The notes under the pieces are model-generated. The model was not told the DNA's origin, searched no databases, and was given only the letters and a program-made list of their open reading frames with translations. A DNA stretch of 64,000 bases from Bog-473 sp963838835 (GTDB lineage: Bacteria > Actinomycetota > Acidimicrobiia > Acidimicrobiales > RAAP-2): NCBI GenBank assembly GCA_963838835.1, contig CAWITA010000036.1, positions 62,001 through 126,000 on the forward strand, in the 5' to 3' direction. Positions 25,538 through 35,450 of the stretch are shown in pieces (within the stretch, counting starts at the first letter, position 1; each line of letters starts with the position of its first letter). The position numbers were made by a program, and so were the translations under genes.

Positions 25538-26127
25538 CATGGGGGTGTATCCGCCGGGCTGGGGTCGGGTCAGACCGAGCAGCGATGCTCGTCCCGCATC
25601 GTTCCTTCGGCTCGTCCTCTAGGCAAGCTGGCGATGACGGCGGCTCGAAGCGCGCAGTCCTCTTGGAGGTGCTGTGTCGTCTTCCCGTCGACGCTGATGC
25701 TCACGATGCCTGGGGTAGGGCAGTCGGTTTCGGTGGCCACATATGTCGGCTGTCCCCCGTGGTGCGTCAGAAAACTGATCTTGAAGGCAGGGACGCCCTC
25801 CATGCAGTCCGGCAAGGGCTCGGCTCCTCCTCGTCCGTGCAGGGCACGGACCGGCGTGACGACGCTCGAGGCTTCACTTGATGTTGCGGACTGGTCAGTC
25901 GCTCGGCCCCGCTTCGCACCCGGCCTCTCGATCACGCACGGGGGCTTTGCTACCGGGGACCTTGGCGTCTCCCCGGACCGGACTCGCACCGGCTGGCTGC
26001 CCTCAGCTTGTCGATTGGTTACGTCATCACAACATGAACCTCCTTGTTGTCATGGCGCCCAATCTTCTGGACGCACCCCCGGTTCGCCGGGAATGCAACA
26101 CTAGGAACGGGTTCAGCGGGAGGCGAT
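25538..26127. other. Gap of about 590 bases after the tRNA fragment
   Basis: No confident gene. A minus-strand frame (25989-25570, 139 codons) has a plausible protein-like middle (VSISVDGKTTQHLQEDCALRAAVIASL) and may be a small gene or remnant, but its start and family are not recognisable. Nothing else is seen. Confidence 0.3.
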
Positions 26128-26532
26128 TTGATCTTGCCTGACGAAGGGCTTTATGAGTCACTACGGAAATTGCACCGAGCAGGGGATTTCCGAAGGCGAC
26201 TCAACGAGCTAGGACTGAACTCCTCGACCGAATCCGAGGTGATCAAGGTCGTAGAGGACGATTCCCTACCATTTCAAGCCCGCACCGTGGCGGTCGCCGC
26301 TCTTGGCCGAGGAGGAATCACCAACGCCGTTCCAGCTATTCGGAACGCACTTGCGTCCGCGACTTCCAAACAGGCTGATCTCGCATGTGCGTCGATCATC
26401 GCCCTCTACCGCCTGCAAGCTCACGACGCTGATGACGCGTTCGAGTCGGCCCTCGCCTCGAAATCCGAAGCAGTTCGTCGATGTGCCAACGGCGCCCTGA
26501 ACGACGAGGAGTTCATGCAACTCATGGGATGA
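26128..26532 (+). CDS. Small HEAT-like repeat protein
   Basis: About 134 residues with two or three helical-repeat units: LPFQARTVAVAALGRGGITNAVPAIRNAL, then KQADLACASIIALYRLQAHDADDAFESAL, then KSEAVRRCANGAL. The pattern of Ala/Leu helices with conserved spacing is that of HEAT/PBS-lyase-like scaffolds used for protein binding. The reading frame is open further upstream, but a TTG at 26128 or 26134 right behind GGGAGG (26118-26123) is the best start. It is alone, and function is unknown. Right of it is ~275 bases without a gene. Confidence 0.6.
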   Translation: MILPDEGLYESLRKLHRAGDFRRRLNELGLNSSTESEVIKVVEDDSLPFQARTVAVAALGRGGITNAVPAIRNALASATSKQADLACASIIALYRLQAHDADDAFESALASKSEAVRRCANGALNDEEFMQLMG

Positions 26533-26809
26533 CTGGCGACGATCCCGGCATGGCGCAGAGACTGCGTCAGACCGCCCCCGTACACCGGGCTGGGGTGCAG
26601 CTGGCACCATGGGATAATCGATTGATCGCTCTAAGGCCGAGCGGTATCCGGGTGCGGGCAGTTGCGAACAGATGCCTCGCGCACACCGTCGCTGCTGATG
26701 TCGGGCGGCCCCTCCCCACAGAAAGCAAACAAGGGCTGCGATGCAATGGATCCTCGGAGGCCAGGTCACGTCACATCGACATTGACCCCGTTACCATGGC
26801 AATCCGTCC

Positions 26810-27364
26810 ATGTACGTCATCGAGTACGTCATCTACAGCCTGTGGGTCGTCTTCTGGTTGGCATGGCTAGTGGCTGCCCTGACTGCCAAGCGGGCAGCTC
26901 AGTCACGAATGCGACAGTTTGTCGGCTTTAGGATCGCCATTTTCGTCATCGTGATCTTGGTCATTCGCTCCGGAGCCTTCAAAGGTCACCATGCCATCGT
27001 CAGCAACCCCATTCTCCAAGGCATCGGCATGGCCCTGTTCTTGACCGGGTTGGGATTGGCTGTGTGGGCACGGGTCTATCTGGGACGGAACTGGGGCACC
27101 CCGATGTCCGAGAGGGTGGACGCGGAGTTGGTCACCACCGGGCCGTACCGGTACATCCGCAACCCCATCTACTCCGGAATCATCCTCGCCGCTATCGGGA
27201 CGGCCGTGGCCGTCAGCTGGTATTGGCTCGTCGCCGTCGTGTTGATGGGCGCTTACTTCATCTATAGCGCAACCGTCGAGGAGCACACCATGGAGCGCCT
27301 CTTTCCCAACGACTATCCGGCATACAAGCGCTCGACCAAGATGCTGATTCCTTTTCTATTCTGA
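26810..27364 (+). CDS. Isoprenylcysteine carboxyl methyltransferase (ICMT)-like membrane protein
   Basis: 184-residue integral membrane protein with about five hydrophobic segments. The C-terminal half has the ICMT/PEMT family core: RVYLGRNWGTP near residue 93, LVTTGPYRYIRNPIYSGIIL near 112 (SAM-contacting Arg-Asn-Pro) and EEHTMERLFPNDYPAYKRSTK near 160. In bacteria such proteins methylate small lipids, isoprenoids or thiols rather than prenylated proteins; the substrate here is unknown. ATG at 26810; no neighbours in operon distance. Confidence 0.88.
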   Translation: MYVIEYVIYSLWVVFWLAWLVAALTAKRAAQSRMRQFVGFRIAIFVIVILVIRSGAFKGHHAIVSNPILQGIGMALFLTGLGLAVWARVYLGRNWGTPMSERVDAELVTTGPYRYIRNPIYSGIILAAIGTAVAVSWYWLVAVVLMGAYFIYSATVEEHTMERLFPNDYPAYKRSTKMLIPFLF

Positions 27365-27518
27365 GCCGTCAGTTGGTCGAGGGTGGGTGTCCCCGAATCC
27401 CGACCATAGGAATGGGAGTGGGTCAGGGTCGGCCAGTACGCCAGTACATCAGGGTGGGGGCGCTCCGAACGGCATGCCAACACTTATGGGCTAGGGGGGT
27501 GCCGCTGAAGCCCCGACG

Positions 27519-27851
27519 CTAGGTGGCCACTCCAAAGGGTCCGGACCCAACGGACACCGTGGCGCTGACCTTTTGGCTATCGGTATTGATGATGCTCACG
27601 CTGTTCGAGCCACTGTTGGCTACATACGCCGCCGAGCCGTTCGGGGTGATGGCCACGGCAAAGGGATAGGACCCAACGGACACCGTGGCGGTGACCTTTT
27701 TGGTGACGGTGCTGATGATGCTCACGGTGTTCGAGACAAAGTTGGTTACATACGCCGCCGAGCCGTTCGGGGTGATGGCCACGGCAGTGGGATCGGACCC
27801 AACGGGCACCGTGGCGTCGTCCTTGGCGGTGACGGTATTGATGATGCTCAC
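27519..27851 (-). CDS. YVTN beta-propeller repeat fragment
   Basis: 110 residues made of three nearly identical 42-residue blades, each NGSAAYVxNxxSNxVSIIxT...VxATVxVGSxPxxVAITP. The DNA repeats exactly at 126-bp period (GGACCC at 27543, 27669, 27795). YVTN propellers are usually secreted or cell-surface proteins with 7 or more blades, so this is either a truncated remnant or a collapse of a longer repeat array during assembly. No signal peptide and no credible upstream start: the frame begins at a GTG inside a blade. Confidence 0.65.
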   Translation of the reverse strand: MSIINTVTAKDDATVPVGSDPTAVAITPNGSAAYVTNFVSNTVSIISTVTKKVTATVSVGSYPFAVAITPNGSAAYVANSGSNSVSIINTDSQKVSATVSVGSGPFGVAT

Positions 27852-28293
27852 GCTGCCAGGGCCATCCCAGAGGTTGCGCCTTCGTTTGATCTGTTTGATG
27901 GCCTGCTGACGAGCAAACTCTTGCGTATCGGTGCTGGTGGAAGGGGCCTCTGCTCGTCCGCCCTTTGTGACACCAGGTTCGGACTATCCAAGTTCATCGA
28001 CACCTCACAGGACCTCGCTCCTTGCAGGCTGCTCGCACTGCTCAGACAGCGGTAGGGGCCAATGGTTCTTTTCTGACCCGTCCGAGGAACCGGACCGGCG
28101 CGACGCCAAGGGCTGACTTGGTACGTCGAAGCGTGCCGGGAGCACACGCCGAAGGTTACGAGCGAGGCGTCGAAGGGTCTTAGGGGTGCCACCCTGCGGC
28201 GCCATGGGGGCAGGAGTCGCTGAAGCACCCTGCGGAATCCGGCAGTGGCGTACGGTCCACACTCCGGTCACGAGGAAACGAGTGGCGGCTAGT
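27852..28293. other. Gap between YVTN fragment and LapA-like gene
   Basis: I see no supported gene, clear promoter or repeat here. Short overlapping frames on both strands lack protein-like composition. It may contain the lost 5' part of the YVTN gene, but no further blade is recognisable. Confidence 0.4.
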
Positions 28294-28635
28294 TTATTTC
28301 GATTGGCGCATGCGGTGACGCAGCTGCCAGATTCGCAGTGACGCCACGATCCCGGCAAGCAGCACACCGCCGACCGCTGCAAGCAGCAGAGCCACGCCGA
28401 GCGGCATGTGCACATGCACGGTGAAGAAGGACACCTTCACCGACTGGCCGTTCTGGATGATGAACGCCAGCAAGAACGCCAGCACGACAACCCCGATGAT
28501 GACCCCCACCCAGGCTCCCGAGATTCGAGTGCGTCTCGTCGGACTTTCCGGAGCAGCTGTCGTCCGACTGGGCCCTGTTGACGCCTCCGCAGGCTGCGGG
28601 GTGGGACGATCTGACCCTTGAGATTCATTACTCAT
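28294..28635 (-). CDS. LapA-domain (DUF1049) membrane protein
   Basis: 113-residue protein: a hydrophilic Pro/Ser/Thr-rich N-terminus (~45 residues), transmembrane helix AWVGVIIGVVVLAFLLAFIIQNG, then VKVSFFTVHVHMPLGVALLLAAVGGVLLAGI and a basic tail RIWQLRHRMRQ. The QNGQ-VKVSFF-LP(L)GVALL pattern is the LapA domain; in other bacteria it is found in envelope proteins acting with lipopolysaccharide-assembly or stress genes. Start ATG 28635 with AGGCGGTG upstream; the 33 codons before it in frame lack features. It precedes the CsbD gene on the same strand by over 200 bases, so is probably its own unit. Confidence 0.85.
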   Translation of the reverse strand: MSNESQGSDRPTPQPAEASTGPSRTTAAPESPTRRTRISGAWVGVIIGVVVLAFLLAFIIQNGQSVKVSFFTVHVHMPLGVALLLAAVGGVLLAGIVASLRIWQLRHRMRQSK

Positions 28636-28847
28636 GACGTCACCGCCTCTATCGGACTCGGACCAAGAGGTTAGGCCCAGCAATCTCATTGAGATCGGAG
28701 CCTGCGGGCTCGCAGCCTTGGCTGATGAGGTCAAGCTCCATCGGAGTGATCGCGGTGCTCCTTATCGACGGCCGTCGCCCCGGATTCCTCGCTGCCGGGT
28801 CCGCGGCTTTGGGCGGCGTCAGCGCTCGGCGCCCGTGAGTCACGGAG

Positions 28848-29072
28848 CTAGTCCCGATGCGCAGTGTCCTTGGTCCTGTCGATCATTTCTCTCGCTTTGT
28901 GCTCGACCTTCTCGATAGCCTCTTCGACTTTGTCCTCTGCGTGGCCAACCTTCTCTTTGGCCTGACCAGCTTGACGATCGGCCTTGCCTTCGGCTTGAAG
29001 GTCCTTGTCGCCAGTCAGGCTTCCGACAGCCTCTTTGGCCTGGCCCTTAACCTGCTCGCTCTTTCCTGCCAT
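28848..29072 (-). CDS. CsbD-family stress-response protein
   Basis: 74-residue, highly charged, Lys/Glu/Ala-rich protein beginning MAGKSEQVKGQAKEAVGSLTGDKDLQAEGKADRQ, in which the KGxxKExxGxxTGDxxLxxEGKxDxxxG pattern defines the CsbD family. Members accumulate under general stress; the molecular role is unknown. ATG at 29072 with AGAAGGGTG upstream. The C-terminal half (AEDKVEEAIEKVEHKAREMID) is a long amphipathic helix longer than in minimal CsbD proteins. It is followed on the same strand by the LapA-like gene, a common grouping of small stress proteins in soil actinobacteria. Confidence 0.92.
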   Translation of the reverse strand: MAGKSEQVKGQAKEAVGSLTGDKDLQAEGKADRQAGQAKEKVGHAEDKVEEAIEKVEHKAREMIDRTKDTAHRD

Positions 29073-29367
29073 GGTGGATCACCCTTCTTGGTCATCACAT
29101 GTCGCCTCGCCGAAACTCGGCTGGCAACCACACCTTCCACTCTATAGCGCAAGCGCTTTGGCTCAACGAGAGGAATTGGTCCTTGCCACTCGCCTTGTGG
29201 CTGGTACTGACTCGCGGCGGAGAAGCGTCCGCTCAGCCCGACAACCATGTGATATTTCGGCGGACACTGCAGGTGAGGGGTACTTTAGGACCCAGGTGGC
29301 GCCGTTCGACTGGTGACGCAGGATGCCTTGGGCAATAGGCATGCAAAAGTAAATCCACGGGGGCATC

Positions 29368-29583
29368 ATGGCGACTTTCGATCTGACAGATGAAGAGCGC
29401 AACATCGCTCTTCAGGCGCTGTGGAACTTCAAGCTTGCCCATGGACAGCTGACCGCCGGTGCCTCGGAGCAATCGCCGGAAGAACTCGCCGTAATCGCTC
29501 AGTATCTAGAAGTGATCGACCGCGTCGCAGCCAATCTGGGTGGCAAGCCCGACGCTCCGTTCTACGGGATCTATTCGGGCTGA
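29368..29583 (+). CDS. Small hypothetical protein (71 aa)
   Basis: 71 residues, acidic and helical (FDLTDEERNIALQALWNFKLAHGQL...EELAVIAQYLEVIDRVAANLGG), with a GGGGG ribosome site 6 bases before the ATG. Composition and codon use look genuine. No family recognised. It faces the other small gene at 29621-29806 (tail to tail). Confidence 0.6.
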   Translation: MATFDLTDEERNIALQALWNFKLAHGQLTAGASEQSPEELAVIAQYLEVIDRVAANLGGKPDAPFYGIYSG

Positions 29584-29620
29584 AGTGCGACCATCAACAA
29601 CCGGCCGTGAGGTGCCCTGG

Positions 29621-29806
29621 TCAACCCGCAGGTCCCGAACGTCCGGCTCCGTGGTGCTGTTCCGGACTCGCCGCCCAGGCGAAGGCCTCGGCCAGGCACA
29701 CAAGCGTCGTTGCGTTTGCCTTCGGCGCCAGTTCGATGACGCGGTCGGCTATGGCGACCCGGGCCTCGTCGTAGATTTCGTCGAAATGTGCCATCGCAGC
29801 CTCCAT
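29621..29806 (-). CDS. Small hypothetical protein (about 61 aa)
   Basis: From ATG 29806 (or 29794): MEAAMAHFDEIYDEARVAIADRVIELAPKAN then TLVCLAEAFAWAASPEQ, a helical, Ala-rich protein. Composition is coding-like, but no family, partner or strong ribosome site is seen. The longer frame to 29899 adds only Arg-rich sequence and is not believed. Confidence 0.4.
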   Translation of the reverse strand: MEAAMAHFDEIYDEARVAIADRVIELAPKANATTLVCLAEAFAWAASPEQHHGAGRSGPAG

Positions 29807-30581
29807 GTACCTAAGTGCTCGGAGTCTCTCACGCTGGCACCGCAGTAACCTTCGGCGCGTTCTCGCCACACGCCTCCACGTACCAACTCTTGCCCCCACG
29901 GTCCCGCCAGATGCCCTTCAACCTGCACAGCGATGAGAATCCCGAACAACCGCGGGAACCAATGACCGGCTCGGAACGTCACCCCGCGCTCAGGTTATTG
30001 ACGCATGTACCAGCCTCGCCGTCGCTAAGTGAAGAATCTGGACAACCCGAGTTACGTTCTGCGCTTCCAGCAATGCCACCGGGTCGGGACGGTCAGGGGC
30101 CGCGGCCCATCCGCCATGGCTGAAGAGCGGCGTCAGCTCACGGGCGCCCTTACCCTTTGCTCGGCGCTCGGTGACGCTCGGGTGTCCGACTTTCGCCATG
30201 ACCATGGTTCGCAGCTTCCCTTCGGTTGTCTATCTCGAGGACCTCAGGACCTGAAGTCTGGTCCTTCTGTTTCGAGTCAGGCACGGGCTAAAACCTGGCC
30301 CCTGAGTGCGACGCTAGGACCGATCCAGTGACGAGGGCGTTTACTGGGCCTATCCCCGAAGTGCTGTGTCCGGGGCAGGCCCCAGGAGGTCACCACTCCC
30401 CCACTCCTCATCGAAGGTCAGAGCGCCCTATGGCTCTCCGCGGTCCCGATTTCGTCCTCTTACAAGAGGTGAGCGGCCGCGAGCATGCCCTCGATCATCG
30501 CCCCGATGGCCTCGTCCTGGCGATCCAACGGCGGGATGAGCGCCATCACAATCACTGACCGCCTTCGATGCAGCCTCATGC
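29807..30581. other. Long gap with no supported gene
   Basis: About 775 bases with no convincing coding sequence. A 30-codon minus-strand frame (30555-30461; IVMALIPPLDRQDEAIGAMIEGMLAAAHLL) is protein-like and could be a microprotein or the tail of a lost gene, but I cannot support it. No promoter or repeat stands out. Confidence 0.35.
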
Positions 30582-30974
30582 TCAGAACGGCGGGTCACCG
30601 AGACCCTGAAGATAGGCGAGGTCCCTGCCATTGGGTAGCGCTGCTTGACCAACGGAACCGTCTGGCAGTTTTAGCTCAAACTCTCGGTCAACCTGTAGGC
30701 CCCGGAGGTCCGCCTGGGCTACCCCCCGAAACCGACCATCCCACGTTGTCGGTGAGACCACGGATTCGGTACCGCGCAACGTCTGGATCTCCTCCACGGT
30801 CTCGCGTCTGGTGAGGTGTATCTCCGCCTCGAAGCGCTGAGCGCCGTCGGCCCAAACCTCCACGGAACCCTTGTAATGGTGCTCCCTCGTGTAGTGGCGT
30901 TCCTTCACCCTTGCTCCGTTATGCCTCTTTTGAATGATCCACCCATGGCACTGGCTTGAATCCTTGGCGACCAT
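30582..30974 (-). CDS. Hypothetical protein, possibly DUF4873-like
   Basis: 130 residues. The centre (HYKGSVEVWADGAQRFEAEIHLTRRETVEEI...TTWDGRFRGV) has the alternating beta-strand pattern and a WDGRFRG motif that recalls the DUF4873 beta-barrel domain of actinobacteria; this is recognition by pattern only. ATG at 30974; no clear ribosome site. It stands alone between non-coding stretches. Confidence 0.45.
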   Translation of the reverse strand: MVAKDSSQCHGWIIQKRHNGARVKERHYTREHHYKGSVEVWADGAQRFEAEIHLTRRETVEEIQTLRGTESVVSPTTWDGRFRGVAQADLRGLQVDREFELKLPDGSVGQAALPNGRDLAYLQGLGDPPF

Positions 30975-31608
30975 GATCTAGCCCCGCTGTGCGACAGGGT
31001 GGGGCCCCAACCCAACATCATTGGCGTACCGGGGGCACGGCTTGCGTTTTGCTCATTCGTCAAGCGGCTTATCAATCGGCACGGCTCGCACATGAAAGCC
31101 AGCGGTACGACTTTGCGGTGTGTCAGCAACTGGAGAGTTGGTTTCTTGTCCCTCGAGATCATGGTCCCCAGCATCATTCTGATCCTCGATAACTCTGATG
31201 TGAGCCGAGGCCGTTCTTGGTGTTACCTCTCTTTCGGATGCCTTGGCCAGCAGTTCGAGCTGACGTTTCTCCCGACGTCGCTGGAAGGGGCCACCCCTTG
31301 ACGTTGGAACATCGCCCTGCGCCATGAGCTGAGCCTAGGGCTGATGTGGTCACTACATTGGTCTTTCCGGTGGGGACGTGCCGATTCCATGCCGGGCGGC
31401 ATGGACACCAGAACGACAGAGAGGCGACCGGAGCCGCTGTGCCCGTCTGAAGCTCCTTGGGACGTCATGCCAGCTCCGGGTGCAGTACATTGCCGCGGTC
31501 GGCCAAAGCCCATCGGGGAATCTGGCGGACCGCTAGAGGGAGTCACGCTCATCAGCATCAACCCGCGCTGAGCACATGACTCGACGACAAAGACGAAGGA
31601 GAAAAGTC
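30975..31608. other. Gap with no supported gene
   Basis: About 630 bases. Frames on both strands are short and mutually overlapping, and none has a recognisable domain. The last ~40 bases lead into a good ribosome site (GAAGGAG) for the gene at 31609. Confidence 0.35.
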
Positions 31609-31998
31609 ATGATCGGTGACAAGGTGGAGCGGTTCCAAGGCAAGGGCAAGGATCCGAGCGCTGTGCAGTCCCACATCGAGGAATACCTAAAGTCGGACGG
31701 GTTCACGGTTCAGACCTCCGCAGCGAGTTCGCAGGGCGTGGTGATCCAGGCCAAGAAGGGCGGCTTCCTACGCGGGGTCGTCGACGCAGACCGTGCGATG
31801 ACCATCACTATCACGGGAAGCGCTGATGACCTCACTGTTCACATCGGTATCGGCAAGTGGATCGAACACCTTGGGGTGGCAGTGATCGAGACGCTGGCGA
31901 TCTCGGAACTGTTCCTCGTTGTGGACGTTGGAGAGACTGCGTGGAACGTCGAGATCGAGGACAAGCTGGTTAAGGACCTCAAGACATTTGTCGGCTAA
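31609..31998 (+). CDS. Hypothetical protein (129 aa)
   Basis: Starts at ATG 31609, 5-8 bases after GAAGGAGA; the 11 codons upstream in frame are Arg-rich and unlikely to be translated. Sequence: helix DPSAVQSHIEEYLKSDGFTVQT, then strands GVVIQAKKGGFLRGVVDADRAMTITITGSADDLTVHIGIGKW and a hydrophobic segment. This alternating pattern resembles small actinobacterial proteins that measure a KGG..R..-type basic loop near a membrane; no named family is certain. No operon partner. Confidence 0.65.
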   Translation: MIGDKVERFQGKGKDPSAVQSHIEEYLKSDGFTVQTSAASSQGVVIQAKKGGFLRGVVDADRAMTITITGSADDLTVHIGIGKWIEHLGVAVIETLAISELFLVVDVGETAWNVEIEDKLVKDLKTFVG

Positions 31999-32914
31999 AG
32001 GAACTTCCCCGCAAGCCCCTGCCAGACTGCCCACCGTTCGCTAACGGGCTGTCAAGCTTGCCCTCCCCCGTTGTGCGGTATGGGGCAGGCGTCCACGAGG
32101 TAACCACTCCCTCGCGTAGCGACCCCGGGATCCTTGTGGGGATTGAACCGGGGCCGCTATTGGTTGGGATGGAGTACGGGAGGCGGTGAGACTGCCCGCG
32201 TGCTCCAAGCCAAGTGTCCCAGGGCGGAAGGTCGGCAAACAAGGAGTTGGGACTCGGGCGCGGCTCACACTGGCAGGCCCATCCGACACGACGATGCCAC
32301 TCAGTTCACGACGAACCATCCGACCTCGGCTGCCATCGACGTTGGGACATCCCCAGAAAGAACGATCTCGAAGTAGCTCCGGCTCTCATTGGATGTGTCG
32401 ACGTTGAGGGTGACGGCCATGACCATAGACACCGGCAATTCTCTGGTTCTGGCAATTCTGGCTGAAAGCGATCTCCGACGGACGGCATGCCCAAGCCCGG
32501 CGACCTCATTGCGGCGTTCAGCCCCCAACCCGGCCGGTGCTTCCGAATGGTCCAGTCCCGCGGCTACAGGCGACCCACTGCCGTCAGGAGCCCGCCTGGA
32601 AGGGCGTCCGGAGGGACCGCACTGGGCGCAGTTGGCGTGTCGGGAGCACGCTCCTCAGCTCGTCCGTCTGGGCGCCTCACACGCCCGTCGCCCGGTCACA
32701 ATCGAATAGCCAAGCGACCGCCTGGTCAGAGCGCTCGACCGCTGCCTTGGTGCGCGAGGCACCCAACCTTGTGACTAATGACCCGGAGTAGGGTTGCCGC
32801 CCTCCCTTGGTGTGGGGTCGAAAAAAGCCCTAGCTGCTCGTTCGACGACACTCGGCTCGGTGGGGACTTGTGGCACTCTTTCGCGGCGATCGTGCGGGTC
32901 TCAGTATTGAGGGT
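31999..32914. other. Long gap with no supported gene
   Basis: Over 900 bases, the longest gap of the window. A 39-codon minus-strand frame (ATG near 32420 to 32301; AVTLNVDTSNESRSYFEIVLSGDVPTSM) is protein-like but too short to support. Nothing else is recognisable. Confidence 0.35.
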
Positions 32915-33172
32915 ATGCAATCCGAGCCTTTGGCTAACCGCGTCGCCGGTGCCTTGAGCGCTGTTCTGCCCGACAACGGGTTCAAGCTAGTGAACGACGT
33001 CGACGTGCATAGGGGGTGGGGCGACGTGTACTTCGTGATGGTCCATTCGGGACTTCACTACGAAGACGCTCATCCAAAGCTCAAGTGGATGGTCCATACG
33101 GTCGTCGACTCAGTAATGCCTGACGTCAGACACCGCGTGAAGATCGTGTGGGCATCAGAGTCGAGCAACTGA
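32915..33172 (+). CDS. Hypothetical protein (85 aa)
   Basis: From ATG 32915: MQSEPLANRVAGALSAVLPDNGFKLVNDVDVHRGWGDVYFVMVHSG, then HPKLKWMVHTVVDSVMPDVRHRVKIVW. Helix-strand-strand-helix-strand order and good codon use suggest a real small alpha/beta protein; GAGGG precedes the start by 2-6 bases. No family recognised and no neighbours within operon distance. Confidence 0.5.
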   Translation: MQSEPLANRVAGALSAVLPDNGFKLVNDVDVHRGWGDVYFVMVHSGLHYEDAHPKLKWMVHTVVDSVMPDVRHRVKIVWASESSN

Positions 33173-33499
33173 CGGGCTTCCGAGCGGCGTCCCGACTTGT
33201 AGCTGTCACGTCGAACTCCCGGTTGAAGTTACTTCGCAGGGAGTACGAATACGGCGCTAACAAAGGAATGACGTCATCATCACCTAGGAAGTCCATAAGA
33301 CTGGCCATGCCTTATGTACGCCGTCCTCGTATAAACGATTCGCGCTCCCGAATACGTGCCACCCGTTCTGTGCCGGTGGCGCTAAACCCAACCGCCTCAT
33401 CGCCCCTCGCCAATGTGGCGTCACTGATCGGCCGCAAGCTCTCAATCTGACTGTCGGCTCGCCGGTGCTATCGAAAACTGTGCGAGATGGACCACACGG
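33173..33499. other. Gap with no supported gene
   Basis: About 330 bases. I see no coding signal, promoter or clear hairpin here. Confidence 0.35.
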
Positions 33500-34170
33500 C
33501 TAGGAAGACGGGCGAATGAAACGCAGCAAGACCTTCTCCCGGCTGTAGTAGTCCAACCACGCGAGGAGGTCCGTCCGATGGTCGTGCCCGTGCCGATGCG
33601 CCGACACCGGAACGAACCTCAGCTTCAAGTTCGCCACCGATACCGTGAAGCCGGCGTCCTCGAAGACTCTCGCGACCTCGTCGAGGTTGAAGAACCGTGG
33701 AAGGTCTAGCTCCACTGCACACTTTGCGTGCCATGCCGACATTATCGGGCTCCCTTCGTGAACGCCCATGACGGCGAAGTACGACCCGCTGGGCTTCAAG
33801 GCGCCAAAGAGACCCGCCGCGTGGGCGGGGAGGTCCTTCAGCAAGTAGAGGACCTCGTGGCTGAATGCCACGTCGAAGGCGCCCCATGCGTCCTGCACGG
33901 TCTCGGCGACCTCGAAGGTGAGCGGCCTGTAGCCCGCGACACGGCGGGCATCTGTGATGGCGCCCGAGGCTGGGTCGTATCCGTAGCCCTCGCCGACGCG
34001 CTCGGCGTCAACGAGCAGGCGCAGGAACCCGCCACGGTTGCAGCCGGCGTCGAGCACCCGCTGCCCGCCAAGTCGGTGTCGATGGTGTCGAGCATCGCCT
34101 TCCATATGAAGCCGTGCTCGTCCTGCATGGCCGCGTCCTCGGCGGAGCGACGCCAGTAGGAGGTACCCAT
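33500..34170 (-). CDS. Class I SAM-dependent methyltransferase (frameshift near 34065)
   Basis: About 223 residues. The N-terminus reads from ATG 34170 (MGTSYWRRSAEDAAMQDEHGFIWKAMLDTIDTDL) and, after an indel near 34065, continues in the main frame with SAM motif I RVLDAGCNRGGFLRLL, DPASGAITDAR (motif II acidic region), FDVAFSHEVLYLLKDL (motif IV/V) and ALKPSGSYFAVMG. This is a typical Rossmann methyltransferase on small molecules; the substrate is unknown. It is divergent from the DUF998 gene, with a 132-base spacer. A -1 or +1 event in a GC-rich stretch explains the split. Confidence 0.85.
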
Positions 34171-34302
34171 GCTGGCACCCTTCGCCGCATGTGGGCTCGT
34201 CTAACGCTGTGATCGTCGTGACATTGGCCGATGCCGACTAGACGTGACGGTGCCCCCGTACGCATCGGGTCTGCGAGGGAGTCCGGCACGTAGGATCTGG
34301 CG

Positions 34303-34923
34303 GTGAAAGCGATCCCCTGGTGGGTGGTAGCGGCGGCTGGCGCGGCCCCGGTGCTGCTCATCGGCGGCTTTTTCGGCGCCACAGCGATTCAGCCGGCTTC
34401 GTACAACCCGGTTCGCGACACCATCAGCGAACTAGCAGGGAAGGGAGCGACCGACTCGTGGGTGATGACGTCAGCTCTCGCCGGTGTGGGACTCTGCTAT
34501 CTGGTCGCCGCGATCGGACTGCAGCCCGCAGGACGTGTTGGCCGCGTCCTGCTCGCCTGCGGAGGTGTCGCGGTGCTGTTGATCGCTGTGTTCCGGCAGC
34601 CACAACGTGGATACTCGCTCCCGCATGAACTCGCCGTCATCGTGGCGGCGCTGACCTGCTGTACGTGGCCGGTGATGGCTTCGCGTAGACGGCATCCCGC
34701 ACTGCTGTTGACGCGTGCTCCGAGTATCGCAGCGGCGGGAGTCTCGCTTGGCCTCGTGGCGTGGTATGCGCTCGAAAGCCACGGCGCCCTTCTGGGACTC
34801 GCTGAGCGCTTCGCGGCCGCCGCGCCCCCTCTGTGGCTGCTCGCCGTCGCTGTCACAACTCGGCGCACAGTCACACAATGTGCAACCCGCGACGACCTTT
34901 GGGGAGGCGAATACACGGCGTGA
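34303..34923 (+). CDS. DUF998 membrane protein
   Basis: 206 residues with about six hydrophobic segments. The features of DUF998 are present: a first helix followed by QPASYNPVRDTISELAGKGATDSWVM near residue 30, and IAVFRQPQRGYSLPHELAVIVAAL near 92. Function of the family is unknown. GTG at 34303; no strong ribosome site is visible. Divergent from the methyltransferase. Confidence 0.85.
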   Translation: MKAIPWWVVAAAGAAPVLLIGGFFGATAIQPASYNPVRDTISELAGKGATDSWVMTSALAGVGLCYLVAAIGLQPAGRVGRVLLACGGVAVLLIAVFRQPQRGYSLPHELAVIVAALTCCTWPVMASRRRHPALLLTRAPSIAAAGVSLGLVAWYALESHGALLGLAERFAAAAPPLWLLAVAVTTRRTVTQCATRDDLWGGEYTA

Positions 34924-35450
34924 ACGTTCTGCTTTCGCACGAGGGGTGGCGAGGCGCTCGCCTTCCCGATCATCCAGATTGGTGCAACATAGGGAAGACA
35001 GCCGCATCGCCCCACCGTGCCTCGTACCGCCAGGACAGTGGGACATTTCGGCTCTTTCGGGCTACCCACGGAACCGTCCGCCGGTCACTGGATCTGACCC
35101 CGGCTCTTCTCACCCCACCAACGAAGGGTCGCCAGGAGCGTAACTGTTAATTGAGCCTCTTGTCTCGAATTGCCGAGGAGCTCGCTGGGCGCTGGTGGAC
35201 CATCGTGGTGGATCGCTAGGTGTTCCATCCGCGGACGTACGGTTAGAACGGTAAGGATATCGGCCAACCTCTGCTCGCTCACGAGTTGCTGGTCGCGTTC
35301 AACCGCGATGAGGCAGATGGTTCTGGTGCTCGACGCCGCGTCTTGCAGAGAAATTTACGAACTTCTGATCGTGCTCAGAGGTTCGAACGGTAAATTGCCT
35401 GGTTGAACGAAGTGGATCTGAACGGACCGCACTTCGCCGAAAGAGGAAGC
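34924..35450. other. Gap with no supported gene
   Basis: About 525 bases. A minus-strand frame at 35282-35085 (MSEQRLADILTVLTVRPRMEHLAI...) has some protein character but no family and no ribosome site, so I leave it uncalled. The last bases hold the GAGGA site of the next gene. Confidence 0.35.

Noticed and set aside
27540..27850. Possible CRISPR or satellite repeats
   Set aside because: The 126-bp repeats are in-frame protein blades of a YVTN propeller, with no short repeat/spacer alternation.
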